NCBI GenBank assembly: GCA_002382975.1
Contig: DFTB01000017.1
Coordinates: forward strand, 217,749 to 281,748
Source of the DNA: Fibrobacter sp. UBA4223
GTDB taxonomy: Bacteria > Fibrobacterota > Fibrobacteria > Fibrobacterales > Fibrobacteraceae
Direction of reading: 5' to 3'
DNA length: 64,000 bases
In this document: piece after piece, positions 40,328-48,392 of the stretch
Layout: every line of letters begins with the position of its first letter
Numbering within the stretch: position 1 is the stretch's first letter
The notes under the pieces: generated by a model
Seen by the model: the letters and a program-made list of their open reading frames with translations, nothing else
The model's database searches: none
What the model was told of the DNA's origin: nothing
Program-made: the position numbers and the translations under genes

Positions 40328-41986
40328 ATGACAAAGGCTAAATTCATCAAGTTCATCATTGCGTCGATCCTTGCGATTGTCGCCCTCTTCTTGCCCTACG
40401 AATCCCTCGGGTTCGATGCCGCAAGCCCCATGGGAATCTTGAATCCCCTCGAAATTCGCGTCATCGGCGTTTTTGTGATGGCCGCCCTTTTCTGGATTCT
40501 GCAACCGTTCCCCATTTGGTCCACGTCGGTGCTGGTCATCGTGCTCATGATTGTGACCATGTCCGACTCTTCCCTGACGCCTTTCCGCGTGGACGGCGTG
40601 ACCATGATCAGCCACAAGTCCATCATGGCCACCTTCGCAAACCCCATCATCATGCTTTTCTTGGGCGGCTTCTTCCTCGCTGCTGCAGCCACCAAGTACA
40701 AGATGGACTTGAACCTGGCCCGCGTTCTCCTGAAGCCCTTCGGCAAGAACCCGAAGTTCGTGCTTCTGGGCCTTATGCTCATTACCGCCGTGTTCTCCAT
40801 GTTCATGAGCAATACCGCCACCGCCGCCATGATGCTCGCTATCCTCGCCCCGGTGCTCAAGCTCTTTGAACCCGATGACCGCGGTAAGGCTGCCTTTGCC
40901 CTTGCCATTCCCCTTGGCGCCAACATCGGCGGTATGGGTACTCCTATCGGAACGCCTCCTAACGCTATCGCCCTCGGTGCCCTGAACGACGCCGTGGCTC
41001 GCGGTGACCTGGTGGCAAACCCCGTGACATTTGGCCAGTGGATGGCCTTCGGTATCCCCTACGTGATTATCCTCATGGTGGTGGCTTGGCTTCTTCTTCT
41101 CAAGATTTACCCCATCAAGATGAAAGAGATGGTCCTGAACATCGAAGGGGCGGGCAAGTTCGACACTAGCCCCAAGGCTATCATCGTTTACATTACCTTT
41201 GTCCTTTGCGTGATTTTGTGGGTGACCGGTAAGAATGTCCACGGCATCAACGACAACGCCATCGCCATGATTCCTATGGCCGTGTTCGCCCTGACCGGCG
41301 TGATTACCAAGAAAGACCTGAACGCCATGAGCTGGGACGTGCTTTGGCTTGTGGCCGGTGGTTTTGCCCTGGGTGTTGGTCTCAACGCTACGGGTCTTGC
41401 CGCCCACCTTATCAAGACTATCCCGTTTGCAAGCTGGTCTCCGCTGGCCCTGATGATTGGCTGCGGCATCATCTGCCTCTTCATGGCGAACTTCATGAGC
41501 CATACTTCTACGGCTACATTGCTTGTTCCTATTCTTTGCGCCGTGGGCATTGCCTGCCAGGACAACCTGATTGGTCTTGGTGGCGTGACCGCTCTCCTCG
41601 TGTCTGTGGCCTTTGCAAGCTCTCTCGGTATGAGCCTGCCTATCTCTACGCCGCCTAATGCACTTGCCCACGCCACTGGCTACACCGATACCCGCGGCAT
41701 GGCCATTACCGGCGTTGTCATGGGTGTCCTCGGCCTGGTGGTCTCCTGGATCATGATGATTTTCCTTGCCAAGGTGAACTTCTTCGGGACGCCGGTTCCC
41801 AAGGCCGCTGAAGCCGCCCCGGCTGCTCCTGTTGCCGCCGAGAAGGTGGTGGAAGCCCCTGCCGCTGCTCCCGCAGCTGCTGCTGACACGGCCGCTGCTG
41901 TCGCCGCCGATAGTACCGTTGCTGTCGCAGTTGACAGTGCCGCTGCTGCTAAGGTTGAGGTGGTTGATTCTACTGCCGCGAAGTAA
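40328..41986 (+). CDS. DASS (SLC13) family Na+/dicarboxylate transporter with Ala-rich tail
   Basis: 552 residues with about 12 helices. The two SNT-type motifs FMSNTATAAMML and MSHTSTATLLVP, and PIGTPPNAIALG with PISTPPNALAHATGY, are the substrate and sodium site repeats of this family. Likely substrates are succinate, fumarate, malate or sulfate; for a succinate-producing anaerobe a dicarboxylate exporter is attractive but unproven. After the last helix comes a tail of about 60 residues of nearly only Ala, Val, Pro, Glu and Asp, not found in the family. Start at 40328; an upstream in-frame ATG would add 13 unlikely residues. Confidence 0.9.
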   Translation: MTKAKFIKFIIASILAIVALFLPYESLGFDAASPMGILNPLEIRVIGVFVMAALFWILQPFPIWSTSVLVIVLMIVTMSDSSLTPFRVDGVTMISHKSIMATFANPIIMLFLGGFFLAAAATKYKMDLNLARVLLKPFGKNPKFVLLGLMLITAVFSMFMSNTATAAMMLAILAPVLKLFEPDDRGKAAFALAIPLGANIGGMGTPIGTPPNAIALGALNDAVARGDLVANPVTFGQWMAFGIPYVIILMVVAWLLLLKIYPIKMKEMVLNIEGAGKFDTSPKAIIVYITFVLCVILWVTGKNVHGINDNAIAMIPMAVFALTGVITKKDLNAMSWDVLWLVAGGFALGVGLNATGLAAHLIKTIPFASWSPLALMIGCGIICLFMANFMSHTSTATLLVPILCAVGIACQDNLIGLGGVTALLVSVAFASSLGMSLPISTPPNALAHATGYTDTRGMAITGVVMGVLGLVVSWIMMIFLAKVNFFGTPVPKAAEAAPAAPVAAEKVVEAPAAAPAAAADTAAAVAADSTVAVAVDSAAAAKVEVVDSTAAK

Positions 41987-42011
41987 TACCATACGCATAG
42001 CTTTTGATACG

Positions 42012-42038
42012 GCCCCGGACTCGTTCTGGGGCTTTTTT
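42012..42038 (+). terminator. Terminator of the DASS gene
   Basis: GCCCCGGA-CTCGT-TCTGGGGC followed by TTTTTTAT, 26 bases past the stop. Confidence 0.85.
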
Positions 42039-42221
42039 ATATCTTTTATAAGCATTCATAGATCCAAGCGCGGTGAAAATGAAAAATGGAGGGGGCCGGA
42101 CGAAGAACTTATTTGTGTCAGGGAACAAGTATCATTATACCGACTTGAATGGCAATTACCATGCCGATTCAACAAGGGGTGCTTATCTTCCCCACATACC
42201 CTTACTATTACTGAGGTAAAA

Positions 42222-43193
42222 ATGCGTGGAATATGTGCCGTAATGTTGTGCGTGCTGCTTTGGTGCTGCAGCGGGGAAGATAATCCCAGTAGTGGCGAAG
42301 AATCTCTACGGCACAAACACGACATATCAGGAGCTTTTCTTTTTGATTATGAGTGGCCTGTTTTTTTTGTTGAGTCCTGTGTTTACATAGATGGACAAAT
42401 GTTGCCCAAATGTGGTTTGTTCGCATATGGCGTTGGTTTTGGGGATGGTGGAATTTATTATGATAACACTGATTTTTCGAAAACCAAGATACATACAAAA
42501 AAAGATTCTTTGCATTCCATATTATCATATGTGCTGATTAGAAGTAGAAGTCCTTATAGTGAATACTTTTCAAGTGAATCTCATAGACCAATAACCGCTG
42601 TATCGCCATTTTGGGGTATATATTTGAATGAGGATACATCTTTCTTTGAGAAAGAAAATTTAGAGGTAAAAAATTACGATAATTATAGGCGTTGGGACGG
42701 GTCGTTGTTCTGTATGCAAAAAAATAGTCCGATGCTGATAGAAGCAGATGATGACGGTGTCGTGGAGTTTGAATTGACGGATGCCGCGGGAAAACACATA
42801 CATATAAATTACCAAATGCAGGTGCATCGTTCCAAGGACTATATTGTTTGGAATGATGAGGGCGTTACCTTGAAAAAAAACAATCCGTTCTTTACCTTTG
42901 TGAAAGATTCCTGCTTTTATGAAAAAATAACACTTGACTCTATCAATGAAAGCGAATTCATCCCTAATTCAATTCTAAAAAAGTGCGCCGCACAATCTGA
43001 TGTGGTTTATGGCTCTTTTTTACCTCTTGTTCAATCCCCCCCCCTGTTTGGGGGGCGCCTAAACAAAGAAAAAAGTTTTTCGTATGACGAAAGGGAAAAT
43101 CCTATTCAAAGAAAGCCTCTCGAATACGATCAATACATTCATTTTTTTTCTGAAGGTAATAGAGTGTTTTATTACAGTAATGGAAACCTATGA
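42222..43193 (+). CDS. AT-rich lipoprotein, unknown (paralogue 1)
   Basis: 323 residues. Short signal peptide with lipobox-like LLWCCSG (Cys near 16). The mature part has FLFDYEWPVFFVESCVYIDGQMLPKCGLFAYG, IYYDNTDFSKTKIHTKKDSLHSILSYV and a Cys-containing C-terminal third. It shares these blocks with the next gene. Base composition is clearly more AT-rich than the neighbours. GAGGT sits six bases ahead of the chosen ATG; the longer frame back to 41832 runs antisense-like through the transporter tail and is rejected. It overlaps the next gene by ATGA. No family is recognised. Confidence 0.75.
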   Translation: MRGICAVMLCVLLWCCSGEDNPSSGEESLRHKHDISGAFLFDYEWPVFFVESCVYIDGQMLPKCGLFAYGVGFGDGGIYYDNTDFSKTKIHTKKDSLHSILSYVLIRSRSPYSEYFSSESHRPITAVSPFWGIYLNEDTSFFEKENLEVKNYDNYRRWDGSLFCMQKNSPMLIEADDDGVVEFELTDAAGKHIHINYQMQVHRSKDYIVWNDEGVTLKKNNPFFTFVKDSCFYEKITLDSINESEFIPNSILKKCAAQSDVVYGSFLPLVQSPPLFGGRLNKEKSFSYDERENPIQRKPLEYDQYIHFFSEGNRVFYYSNGNL

Positions 43194-44059
43194 AAAATTT
43201 TTTGCCCATTGTTGTTGTATTGGTATTTTTATTTTCATCCTGTGGGGTATTGGGGTGGGGTCCTGATCCTGTTCGGGATGACGAAGTGCATGATGTCGAT
43301 ATCGAGGGTCCCTTTCTATTTACCAACGGGCAAAAGTTGCTTCTTTCTGAAAAGTGCTACTATAAGGGATTTGGAAAATATGAGTGTGGACTAGCGGCTC
43401 TGGGATTGGCGCACGGCCGGAGTGAGAATAGAAATGCCTATATATATCACAACGGAACTATGGATTTTTCTGATGTAAGAGTAAAAACAAAGGGGGACTC
43501 CTCACACGGAATATTGTCTTATGTTTCTGATAGGTCTTATTCTGGAAGGAACGATGTTCCACTATATTATGGTGTTTATGTGATTTTCTTTGATGATATT
43601 GATATGCTTAAGGGGACGGAAAGAGCTATGGAAGACAACATGTTGATTTTAGCGGATTCTTCAGGAGTAGTTGATGTTGAAATAGAGGACTCCGAAAAAA
43701 ACATTGTTCATTTGGTTTATAAGATGTTTCTGCCGGAAGTGATGAACCGCATGTCTTATGAGGACGGCGGCTTTACTTTGAATCATGAAAAAATAGAATT
43801 GATTTTGGATTACTGTTTTTTTGCGAAAGATTCCATATATGTTTCAGATTCTCTTTTACAGGTGTGCCTAGACGCATGTCCTTTTTGTGATGGCATGTAT
43901 CCATTGCTTAGATTTCGCCGTAACGAATACAAAACAGGAGTGAGAGACCTTTATCAAAGCTACAGATACAACAAAAATCTTGGGCAAACCGACCAAGCCG
44001 TGCTTCAATGGATAGAAATAGGCTGTGACTGGGCTCCCTCTGTATACTACAAGCCCTAA
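43190..44059 (+). CDS. AT-rich lipoprotein, unknown (paralogue 2)
   Basis: 289 residues. Signal peptide and lipobox FLFSSCG (Cys18). GPFLFTNGQKLLLSEKCYYKGFGKYECGLAALG and IYHNGTMDFSDVRVKTKGDSSHGILSYV align with the previous protein, so the two are tandem duplicates. DACPFCDGMYP near the end matches the AAQSDVVYGSFLP region of the other. Translationally coupled through an ATGA overlap. AT-rich like its partner. Function unknown; surface location likely. Confidence 0.75.
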   Translation: MKNFLPIVVVLVFLFSSCGVLGWGPDPVRDDEVHDVDIEGPFLFTNGQKLLLSEKCYYKGFGKYECGLAALGLAHGRSENRNAYIYHNGTMDFSDVRVKTKGDSSHGILSYVSDRSYSGRNDVPLYYGVYVIFFDDIDMLKGTERAMEDNMLILADSSGVVDVEIEDSEKNIVHLVYKMFLPEVMNRMSYEDGGFTLNHEKIELILDYCFFAKDSIYVSDSLLQVCLDACPFCDGMYPLLRFRRNEYKTGVRDLYQSYRYNKNLGQTDQAVLQWIEIGCDWAPSVYYKP

Positions 44060-44112
44060 TTTTTTTACAAAGTAGGGGTGAATACGGGGACTTTGTTTCT
44101 TTTTGTTTAGAA

Positions 44113-44165
44113 TTCGGGAGAATTGTTCCCGCTATGGGATTTTATGCCCCGAACTGTTTTTTGTT
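44113..44165 (+). terminator. Possible terminator after the lipoprotein pair
   Basis: TTCGGG at 44113 pairs with CCCGAA at 44148, enclosing TCCCGCTATGGGA; a TGTTTTTTG run follows. The structure is less compact than the others in the window. Confidence 0.5.
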
Positions 44166-44244
44166 TAATGAATTTTTACCCTGATTTCTGGTGAAATCCC
44201 CGCTTAATAAAGTATCTTTTAGAAGTAAAAACAACGGAGTTCCT

Positions 44245-44928
44245 ATGCTTGATTTATTGGCGGTTCAGTCCAGTACGGCAAACGCTACCATTATTACCCT
44301 GGCCTATACCTTGCTTTTGGCCTTTGTACTTTCGTCTATCATTGGGTGGACCTACGAACGGACCTTCCTCGGGCTTTCTTATTCCAGAAACTATGTGCAG
44401 GCCCTGGTGCTTAGTTCGGTGGTGGCCGCTACCGTGATGCAGGCTATCGGCGACAACGTGGGCCGCGGTCTCGGAATGCTGGGCGCCCTTTCCATTGTCC
44501 GCTTCCGCACCAGCTTCAAGGACCCCCGCGATATTATGTTCATCTTTGCGGCCTTGGGCGCTGGCATCGGTTGCGGCGTGTATGCCTGGGGTGCTGCCGT
44601 AGGCGGAACTTTGGCCTTCTGTGTCGTTGCCTTCTTGCTTTCCCGCACGGGTCTTGGCACCAAGCATTTCTTTGACGGTATGCTCCGCTTTGCCATGCCC
44701 AATACATCGGAACCCCGCCTGGAAACGGAAAAGATTTTGCGGAAAAACCTGAAGACGTTTATCTTGATAACCATGCGGGAGGTGAACGGAGGCGAGCGCA
44801 TAGACGTGGCCTACCAGATAAAACTGAAGGCGTCTAAGCCTGCGGCCGAGGTTCTTGCGGAACTCTCCAAGGTGGAGGGGCTTTCTGACATCCAGTTCAT
44901 GATGCAGGACGCCACCACGGACATGTAG
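44245..44928 (+). CDS. DUF4956 family membrane protein
   Basis: 227 residues. About four to five hydrophobic helices in the first 140 residues, with GWTYERTFLGLSYSRNYVQALVLSSVVAATVMQAIGDNVGRGLGMLGALSIVRFRTSFKDPRDIMFIFAALGAGIGCGVYAWG, the block that defines DUF4956; then a soluble ferredoxin-like tail (KTFILITMREVNGG, KVEGLSDIQFMMQD). In many genomes DUF4956 genes sit beside VTC-domain polymerase and CotH genes; here a VTC gene follows three places on. ACGGAG precedes the start. First gene of an apparent five-gene operon. Confidence 0.88.
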   Translation: MLDLLAVQSSTANATIITLAYTLLLAFVLSSIIGWTYERTFLGLSYSRNYVQALVLSSVVAATVMQAIGDNVGRGLGMLGALSIVRFRTSFKDPRDIMFIFAALGAGIGCGVYAWGAAVGGTLAFCVVAFLLSRTGLGTKHFFDGMLRFAMPNTSEPRLETEKILRKNLKTFILITMREVNGGERIDVAYQIKLKASKPAAEVLAELSKVEGLSDIQFMMQDATTDM

Positions 44929-44941
44929 GGGAGGAACGAAA

Positions 44942-46033
44942 ATGGCTTTGAAAAACACATTCCTCATTTCTTCTATCTACAAGCGCAAGCTTTCTATCGC
45001 CTGGATTCTGGCCGTGGTGGCTGTGGTGGGTCTGGGGTATTTTTACCAGGGAAACGTCGCCCTGTTCCAGGGTATCGCGGAGGCTTCTGAAACCATCATC
45101 AGCGTGCCTAGCGCTACCGAAATCGTGAAGGTCCATGTGATGCCCGGTCAAGAAATCAAGGCGGGTGACACCATCGTGGAACTGAACCGCCCCGACTTGA
45201 CCCTTCGCATTAACGAAGTGACCCGGGAATTGGACGCCATCGAGGGCCGTAGCAGCCTGAACAAGGCGGATATCGACCAGCGTGTGGCTTCCGTAAAGGC
45301 TGACCTCGCTACCCGCAGTGCGGCACTTCGGTTTGAAATCAACAGGCTGGAAACGGAATACCAGAAGAACAAGGAAATTTCTTCTAAGCTGAAAAGCCTG
45401 AGCGGAAACAACGCCAAGGCCGGTGGCAACGACGGCATGGCCATGCAGATCAAGAACCTGAAAGACGAACTGGCCCTGGCCGAGAAAAACGCCAACGAGC
45501 AGATTGCCCTCTTGCAGGGGAGCCGTAGTCTTCAAAGGAGAAGCGGCGTTACCGAGGCCGCCACCTTGCACAAGGAACTGGAACAGCTCAAAAAGGAACA
45601 GGCGGACCTGGTGCAGATTGCCAAGGAAAGCTGGGTGGTGGGCAGCGTGAATGTGCGTGAAGGTGAAAAAGTTTCCAGCTTTACGCCTATCGTGACCTTG
45701 ACCCACAAGTCCCCATCTTTAATCCGCGGCTATATCAACGAGCAGGTCTACCAGCGCATGAACCTGGGCAAAGATGTAGAGATCCGCACTCTGGGCGGCA
45801 AGGGCAAGCCCATCAAGGGCGAGGTGGTCGGCCTTTCTAGCCGTATCGTGGTGTTCCCGGACCGTATGTGGAAAATGCCCGACATGCCGGTGTATGGCCG
45901 CGAAGTGACCATCAAGATTCCCGAAGACAATTCCTTCTTGCTGGGGGAGATGGTGACCATTTCCGAAGAAGGCAAGATCAAGGACCTGGCGACCCAGATT
46001 ATGGAAGCCATTTTCGGCAGCGGCGATGAGTAA
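44942..46033 (+). CDS. HlyD-like periplasmic adaptor (membrane fusion protein)
   Basis: 363 residues. One N-terminal membrane helix (IAWILAVVAVVGLGYFYQG), a biotinyl-lipoyl-like half (VKVHVMPGQEIKAGDTIVEL), a long coiled coil (about 95-225), the second lipoyl half (WVVGSVNVREGEKVSSFTPIVTL) and a beta-barrel region. Such proteins bridge an inner-membrane component to a TolC-type channel, and one is encoded next. GGGGAGG sits ahead of the ATG. Starts 13 bases after DUF4956. Its stop codon lies within the heptanucleotide array at 46025. Confidence 0.85.
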   Translation: MALKNTFLISSIYKRKLSIAWILAVVAVVGLGYFYQGNVALFQGIAEASETIISVPSATEIVKVHVMPGQEIKAGDTIVELNRPDLTLRINEVTRELDAIEGRSSLNKADIDQRVASVKADLATRSAALRFEINRLETEYQKNKEISSKLKSLSGNNAKAGGNDGMAMQIKNLKDELALAEKNANEQIALLQGSRSLQRRSGVTEAATLHKELEQLKKEQADLVQIAKESWVVGSVNVREGEKVSSFTPIVTLTHKSPSLIRGYINEQVYQRMNLGKDVEIRTLGGKGKPIKGEVVGLSSRIVVFPDRMWKMPDMPVYGREVTIKIPEDNSFLLGEMVTISEEGKIKDLATQIMEAIFGSGDE

Positions 46034-46130
46034 TGGGTAATGAGTAATGAGTGATGAGTAGTGAGTGATGTAGAATGGAGATGTCATTGCGAGCACGGTA
46101 GGTGCGAAGCAATCACTTACCAGAAAGTGA
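46025..46130. repeat. Heptanucleotide array and palindrome inside an operon
   Basis: GATGAGT, AATGGGT, AATGAGT, AATGAGT, GATGAGT, AGTGAGT, GATGTAG in 7-base phase at 46025-46073, overlapping the stop of the adaptor gene. Then TCATTGCGAGCACGGTAGGTGCGAAGCAATCA, an imperfect hairpin. This is the only sizeable gap in the DUF4956-VTC gene set. Confidence 0.85.
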
Positions 46131-46151
46131 AAGAAGCGTGTAGGTTTGTGA

Positions 46152-47543
46152 ATGTACGATAATAGGCTTTTTATTACTGCGTCTTTTGCGGCAATCCTTT
46201 CCGCTGCCGCCGTTGCCGCCCCCTTGACCTGGGAGCAGCTGGTGGAGTCCGTAGATAAGGACCCGGTTTACCAGACGTCGGAGAAACGTTCCCAGGCGGC
46301 TTCCCAGGATGTGGGAACCAAGTTGTGGGACAACTTGGAATTCCGTTACCAGCTGGACGGTTTCAGCTTTGCCAAGCACGACTTTGAACTGCGTCTCAAG
46401 CCGAAGTCCTTCGGTATAGGCTCTGCGGACAAGCGCCAGTACGAGACCCTGCGGGATTACCAGAAGGCCCGCCTGGCGGTGGACCGTTCGTACCTGCTTT
46501 ACGACCGCTACGAGCGGGCGCTCCGCTATGTCATCCGCCGGAAGATTGCCGAAATTGACAAGCAGCTCTACCAGGTGAACCTGGACCGAATCGAAGTGCT
46601 CCACCTGAAGGCTGGGAGCGAGACCTTCAATTCCCAGGACCTGATTGTGGCCCTGGAGCAGGAATCCGCCCGCCGTGCAGAACTCCTGGGAGATAGCACC
46701 GCCCTGAAAGATGCGGAGCTGAAACTCAAGTCCTGGGTGCCGGACTTTGATTCCGTAGGCCTGGACACCTCGTGGCTCCCTACCATGGACGAACTTGCCA
46801 AGGGACTGCAAGACGGCATTGCGGTAAACGACCAGTTCCCCGAAGTCATGAAAGCCAAGTCCAAGATGGAATACGAACAGGCCAAGTCCAAGCGGGATCT
46901 GGCCAAGGGAAACGATTTCATTTCCCATATCGGCGTGGGGTATTCCCTGAAGATTGAATCCCTGATGAAAAAGTACAAGGAACTGGATGCCGGCGACGTG
47001 GGCCCCTATGGAGCCTACAACGACTATTATAAGGACTGGCTGGACAAGACGGGCTGCTCTTCCATCAACTGCGACGGTACGGCAGAATTTTTGGTGCCCG
47101 ACAAGGATGACCGTCAGCTGAAGGACAAGTTCTTTGTGAATCTGGCAGTGAGGCTCCCGTTCCTGGATGACAACAACGGGAACGCCTTGCGCAATCAGGT
47201 GGATGAACTGGACGCCGAAAGCGATTACCTGGATGCCGTGCGGACTCTAACCCAAAAAGTTTCTCGCCTGTCCGAAGAAATCGTGGCCCTGGTGGCCCAG
47301 TGGAAGGTGCAGAAGGACTTTGTGGAGAAGGTGAATGCCGGAAACCTCTTTGAGGACTTTGCCCAGTCGGCAGGGGCGGACCCGCTTCTGCTGTTGCGGG
47401 CTCGGGAAAGCGCCCTGGAAAGCGACCTGAAGGCCTTGAAGTTGGAATACGATATCTTTGATCGTTACCTGATCTTGCTGACTTACACGGGAATCTTTGC
47501 GAACCCCAATGTGAAAAACCACCTGCGGGAGGGCCTCAAGTAA
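46152..47543 (+). CDS. TolC-like outer-membrane channel protein
   Basis: 463 residues. Signal peptide (FITASFAAILSAAAVAA) then two long alpha-helical hairpin regions (YQKARLAVDRSYLLYDRYERALRYVIRRKIAEIDKQLYQ; VRTLTQKVSRLSEEIVALVAQWKVQKDFVEKV) separated by beta-rich parts (FFVNLAVRLPFLDDNNG), the general outline of outer-membrane efflux proteins. Sequence similarity to classic TolC is low, and it could also be a divergent member. It follows the adaptor gene and overlaps the VTC gene by one base (TAATG), so a tripartite conduit linked to the VTC enzyme is suggested. Confidence 0.75.
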   Translation: MYDNRLFITASFAAILSAAAVAAPLTWEQLVESVDKDPVYQTSEKRSQAASQDVGTKLWDNLEFRYQLDGFSFAKHDFELRLKPKSFGIGSADKRQYETLRDYQKARLAVDRSYLLYDRYERALRYVIRRKIAEIDKQLYQVNLDRIEVLHLKAGSETFNSQDLIVALEQESARRAELLGDSTALKDAELKLKSWVPDFDSVGLDTSWLPTMDELAKGLQDGIAVNDQFPEVMKAKSKMEYEQAKSKRDLAKGNDFISHIGVGYSLKIESLMKKYKELDAGDVGPYGAYNDYYKDWLDKTGCSSINCDGTAEFLVPDKDDRQLKDKFFVNLAVRLPFLDDNNGNALRNQVDELDAESDYLDAVRTLTQKVSRLSEEIVALVAQWKVQKDFVEKVNAGNLFEDFAQSAGADPLLLLRARESALESDLKALKLEYDIFDRYLILLTYTGIFANPNVKNHLREGLK

Positions 47544-48361
47544 TGGCCGAAGCCCGCGGTTTTAGCCTGTTGGAGCGATTCGAGCTCAAGTACCACATTC
47601 CTGTGGCATGGGCGGACCGTATCGGCGAATTCATTGCGCCCTATTGCGAAGAGGATCATTACTCCCAGATTACGCCGGGACATTTCTACTGGATTACCAA
47701 CCTGTACCTGGATTCGGACCGCTGGACATTTCTCGGCTGGAAAAAGGCGAGGCTGCTGGACCGCTTCAACATGCGTATCCGCACCTATGGTGAACACCCG
47801 GCACAAGATGGCACCTTCCATTTCGAAAGCAAGCGGAAGGTGAAAGAGGTCTGCTACAAGAGCCGCGCCACCATCAAGGGGATAAGCCCCGGCGAAGTCT
47901 GGAACATGAAGCCCGAAGATTGGCCCTGCAAGAGCGATACGGACCGCAAGTACCTGAAAGATTTTTTGTACAAGACCCACCTGCACAACGCCCACCCGAG
48001 GCTTTTGACCCAGTACAAACGCCGGGCTTGGTTCGGTCTCCGTGAAGAATATTCCCGGGTGACTATCGATACGGGTATGCGTTTTCGCGAAGAGACGGGT
48101 TTTGACTATACGGTGGACCCCCACTACATGCATTCTACGGGGTTGCCCCGCTTTTTCAAGCCGGGCTGCGACGCCGTGCTGGAACTGAAGTGCCCCTGTT
48201 CCCAGGTGCCCTTCTGGATGATAGATTTGATTCGCTTTTTGAACCTGCGACAGGGCGGTTTTTCTAAATTCGGAAACGCTGCCGCGGAATGGTCCCGTGT
48301 CTATGAACATCCCAAGGATTTCAAGGACCCCTATTGGACTAGGCTCGCGGGAAATTTTTAA
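47543..48361 (+). CDS. VTC-domain protein (polyphosphate polymerase-like)
   Basis: 272 residues, all one VTC tunnel domain. Visible equivalents of the basic tunnel and metal residues of yeast Vtc4: ERFELKY (Arg12, Glu14, Lys16), RIRTY (Arg78, Arg80), HFESKRK (Glu95, Lys97, Lys99), RRAW near 160, RVTID (Arg172), VLELK (Glu214, Lys216) and SKFG (Lys242). Eukaryotic VTC makes polyphosphate from ATP; bacterial members are mostly uncharacterised. No membrane segment, so it should work at the inner face, perhaps docked on DUF4956. Overlaps the channel gene by one base. Confidence 0.9.
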   Translation: MAEARGFSLLERFELKYHIPVAWADRIGEFIAPYCEEDHYSQITPGHFYWITNLYLDSDRWTFLGWKKARLLDRFNMRIRTYGEHPAQDGTFHFESKRKVKEVCYKSRATIKGISPGEVWNMKPEDWPCKSDTDRKYLKDFLYKTHLHNAHPRLLTQYKRRAWFGLREEYSRVTIDTGMRFREETGFDYTVDPHYMHSTGLPRFFKPGCDAVLELKCPCSQVPFWMIDLIRFLNLRQGGFSKFGNAAAEWSRVYEHPKDFKDPYWTRLAGNF

Positions 48362-48392
48362 TGGCGGTGTGTCCGCAAAAAAGGGAGGCTCT

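Noticed and set aside
40286..42055. 589-codon open frame on the minus strand opposite the DASS gene
   Set aside because: Shadow of the transporter; His/Gly/Glu-rich text and no recognisable motif.
41832..42221. N-terminal extension of the first AT-rich lipoprotein into the DASS tail
   Set aside because: Out-of-frame reading of the Ala-rich tail and the terminator; the ATG at 42222 has a ribosome site and signal peptide.
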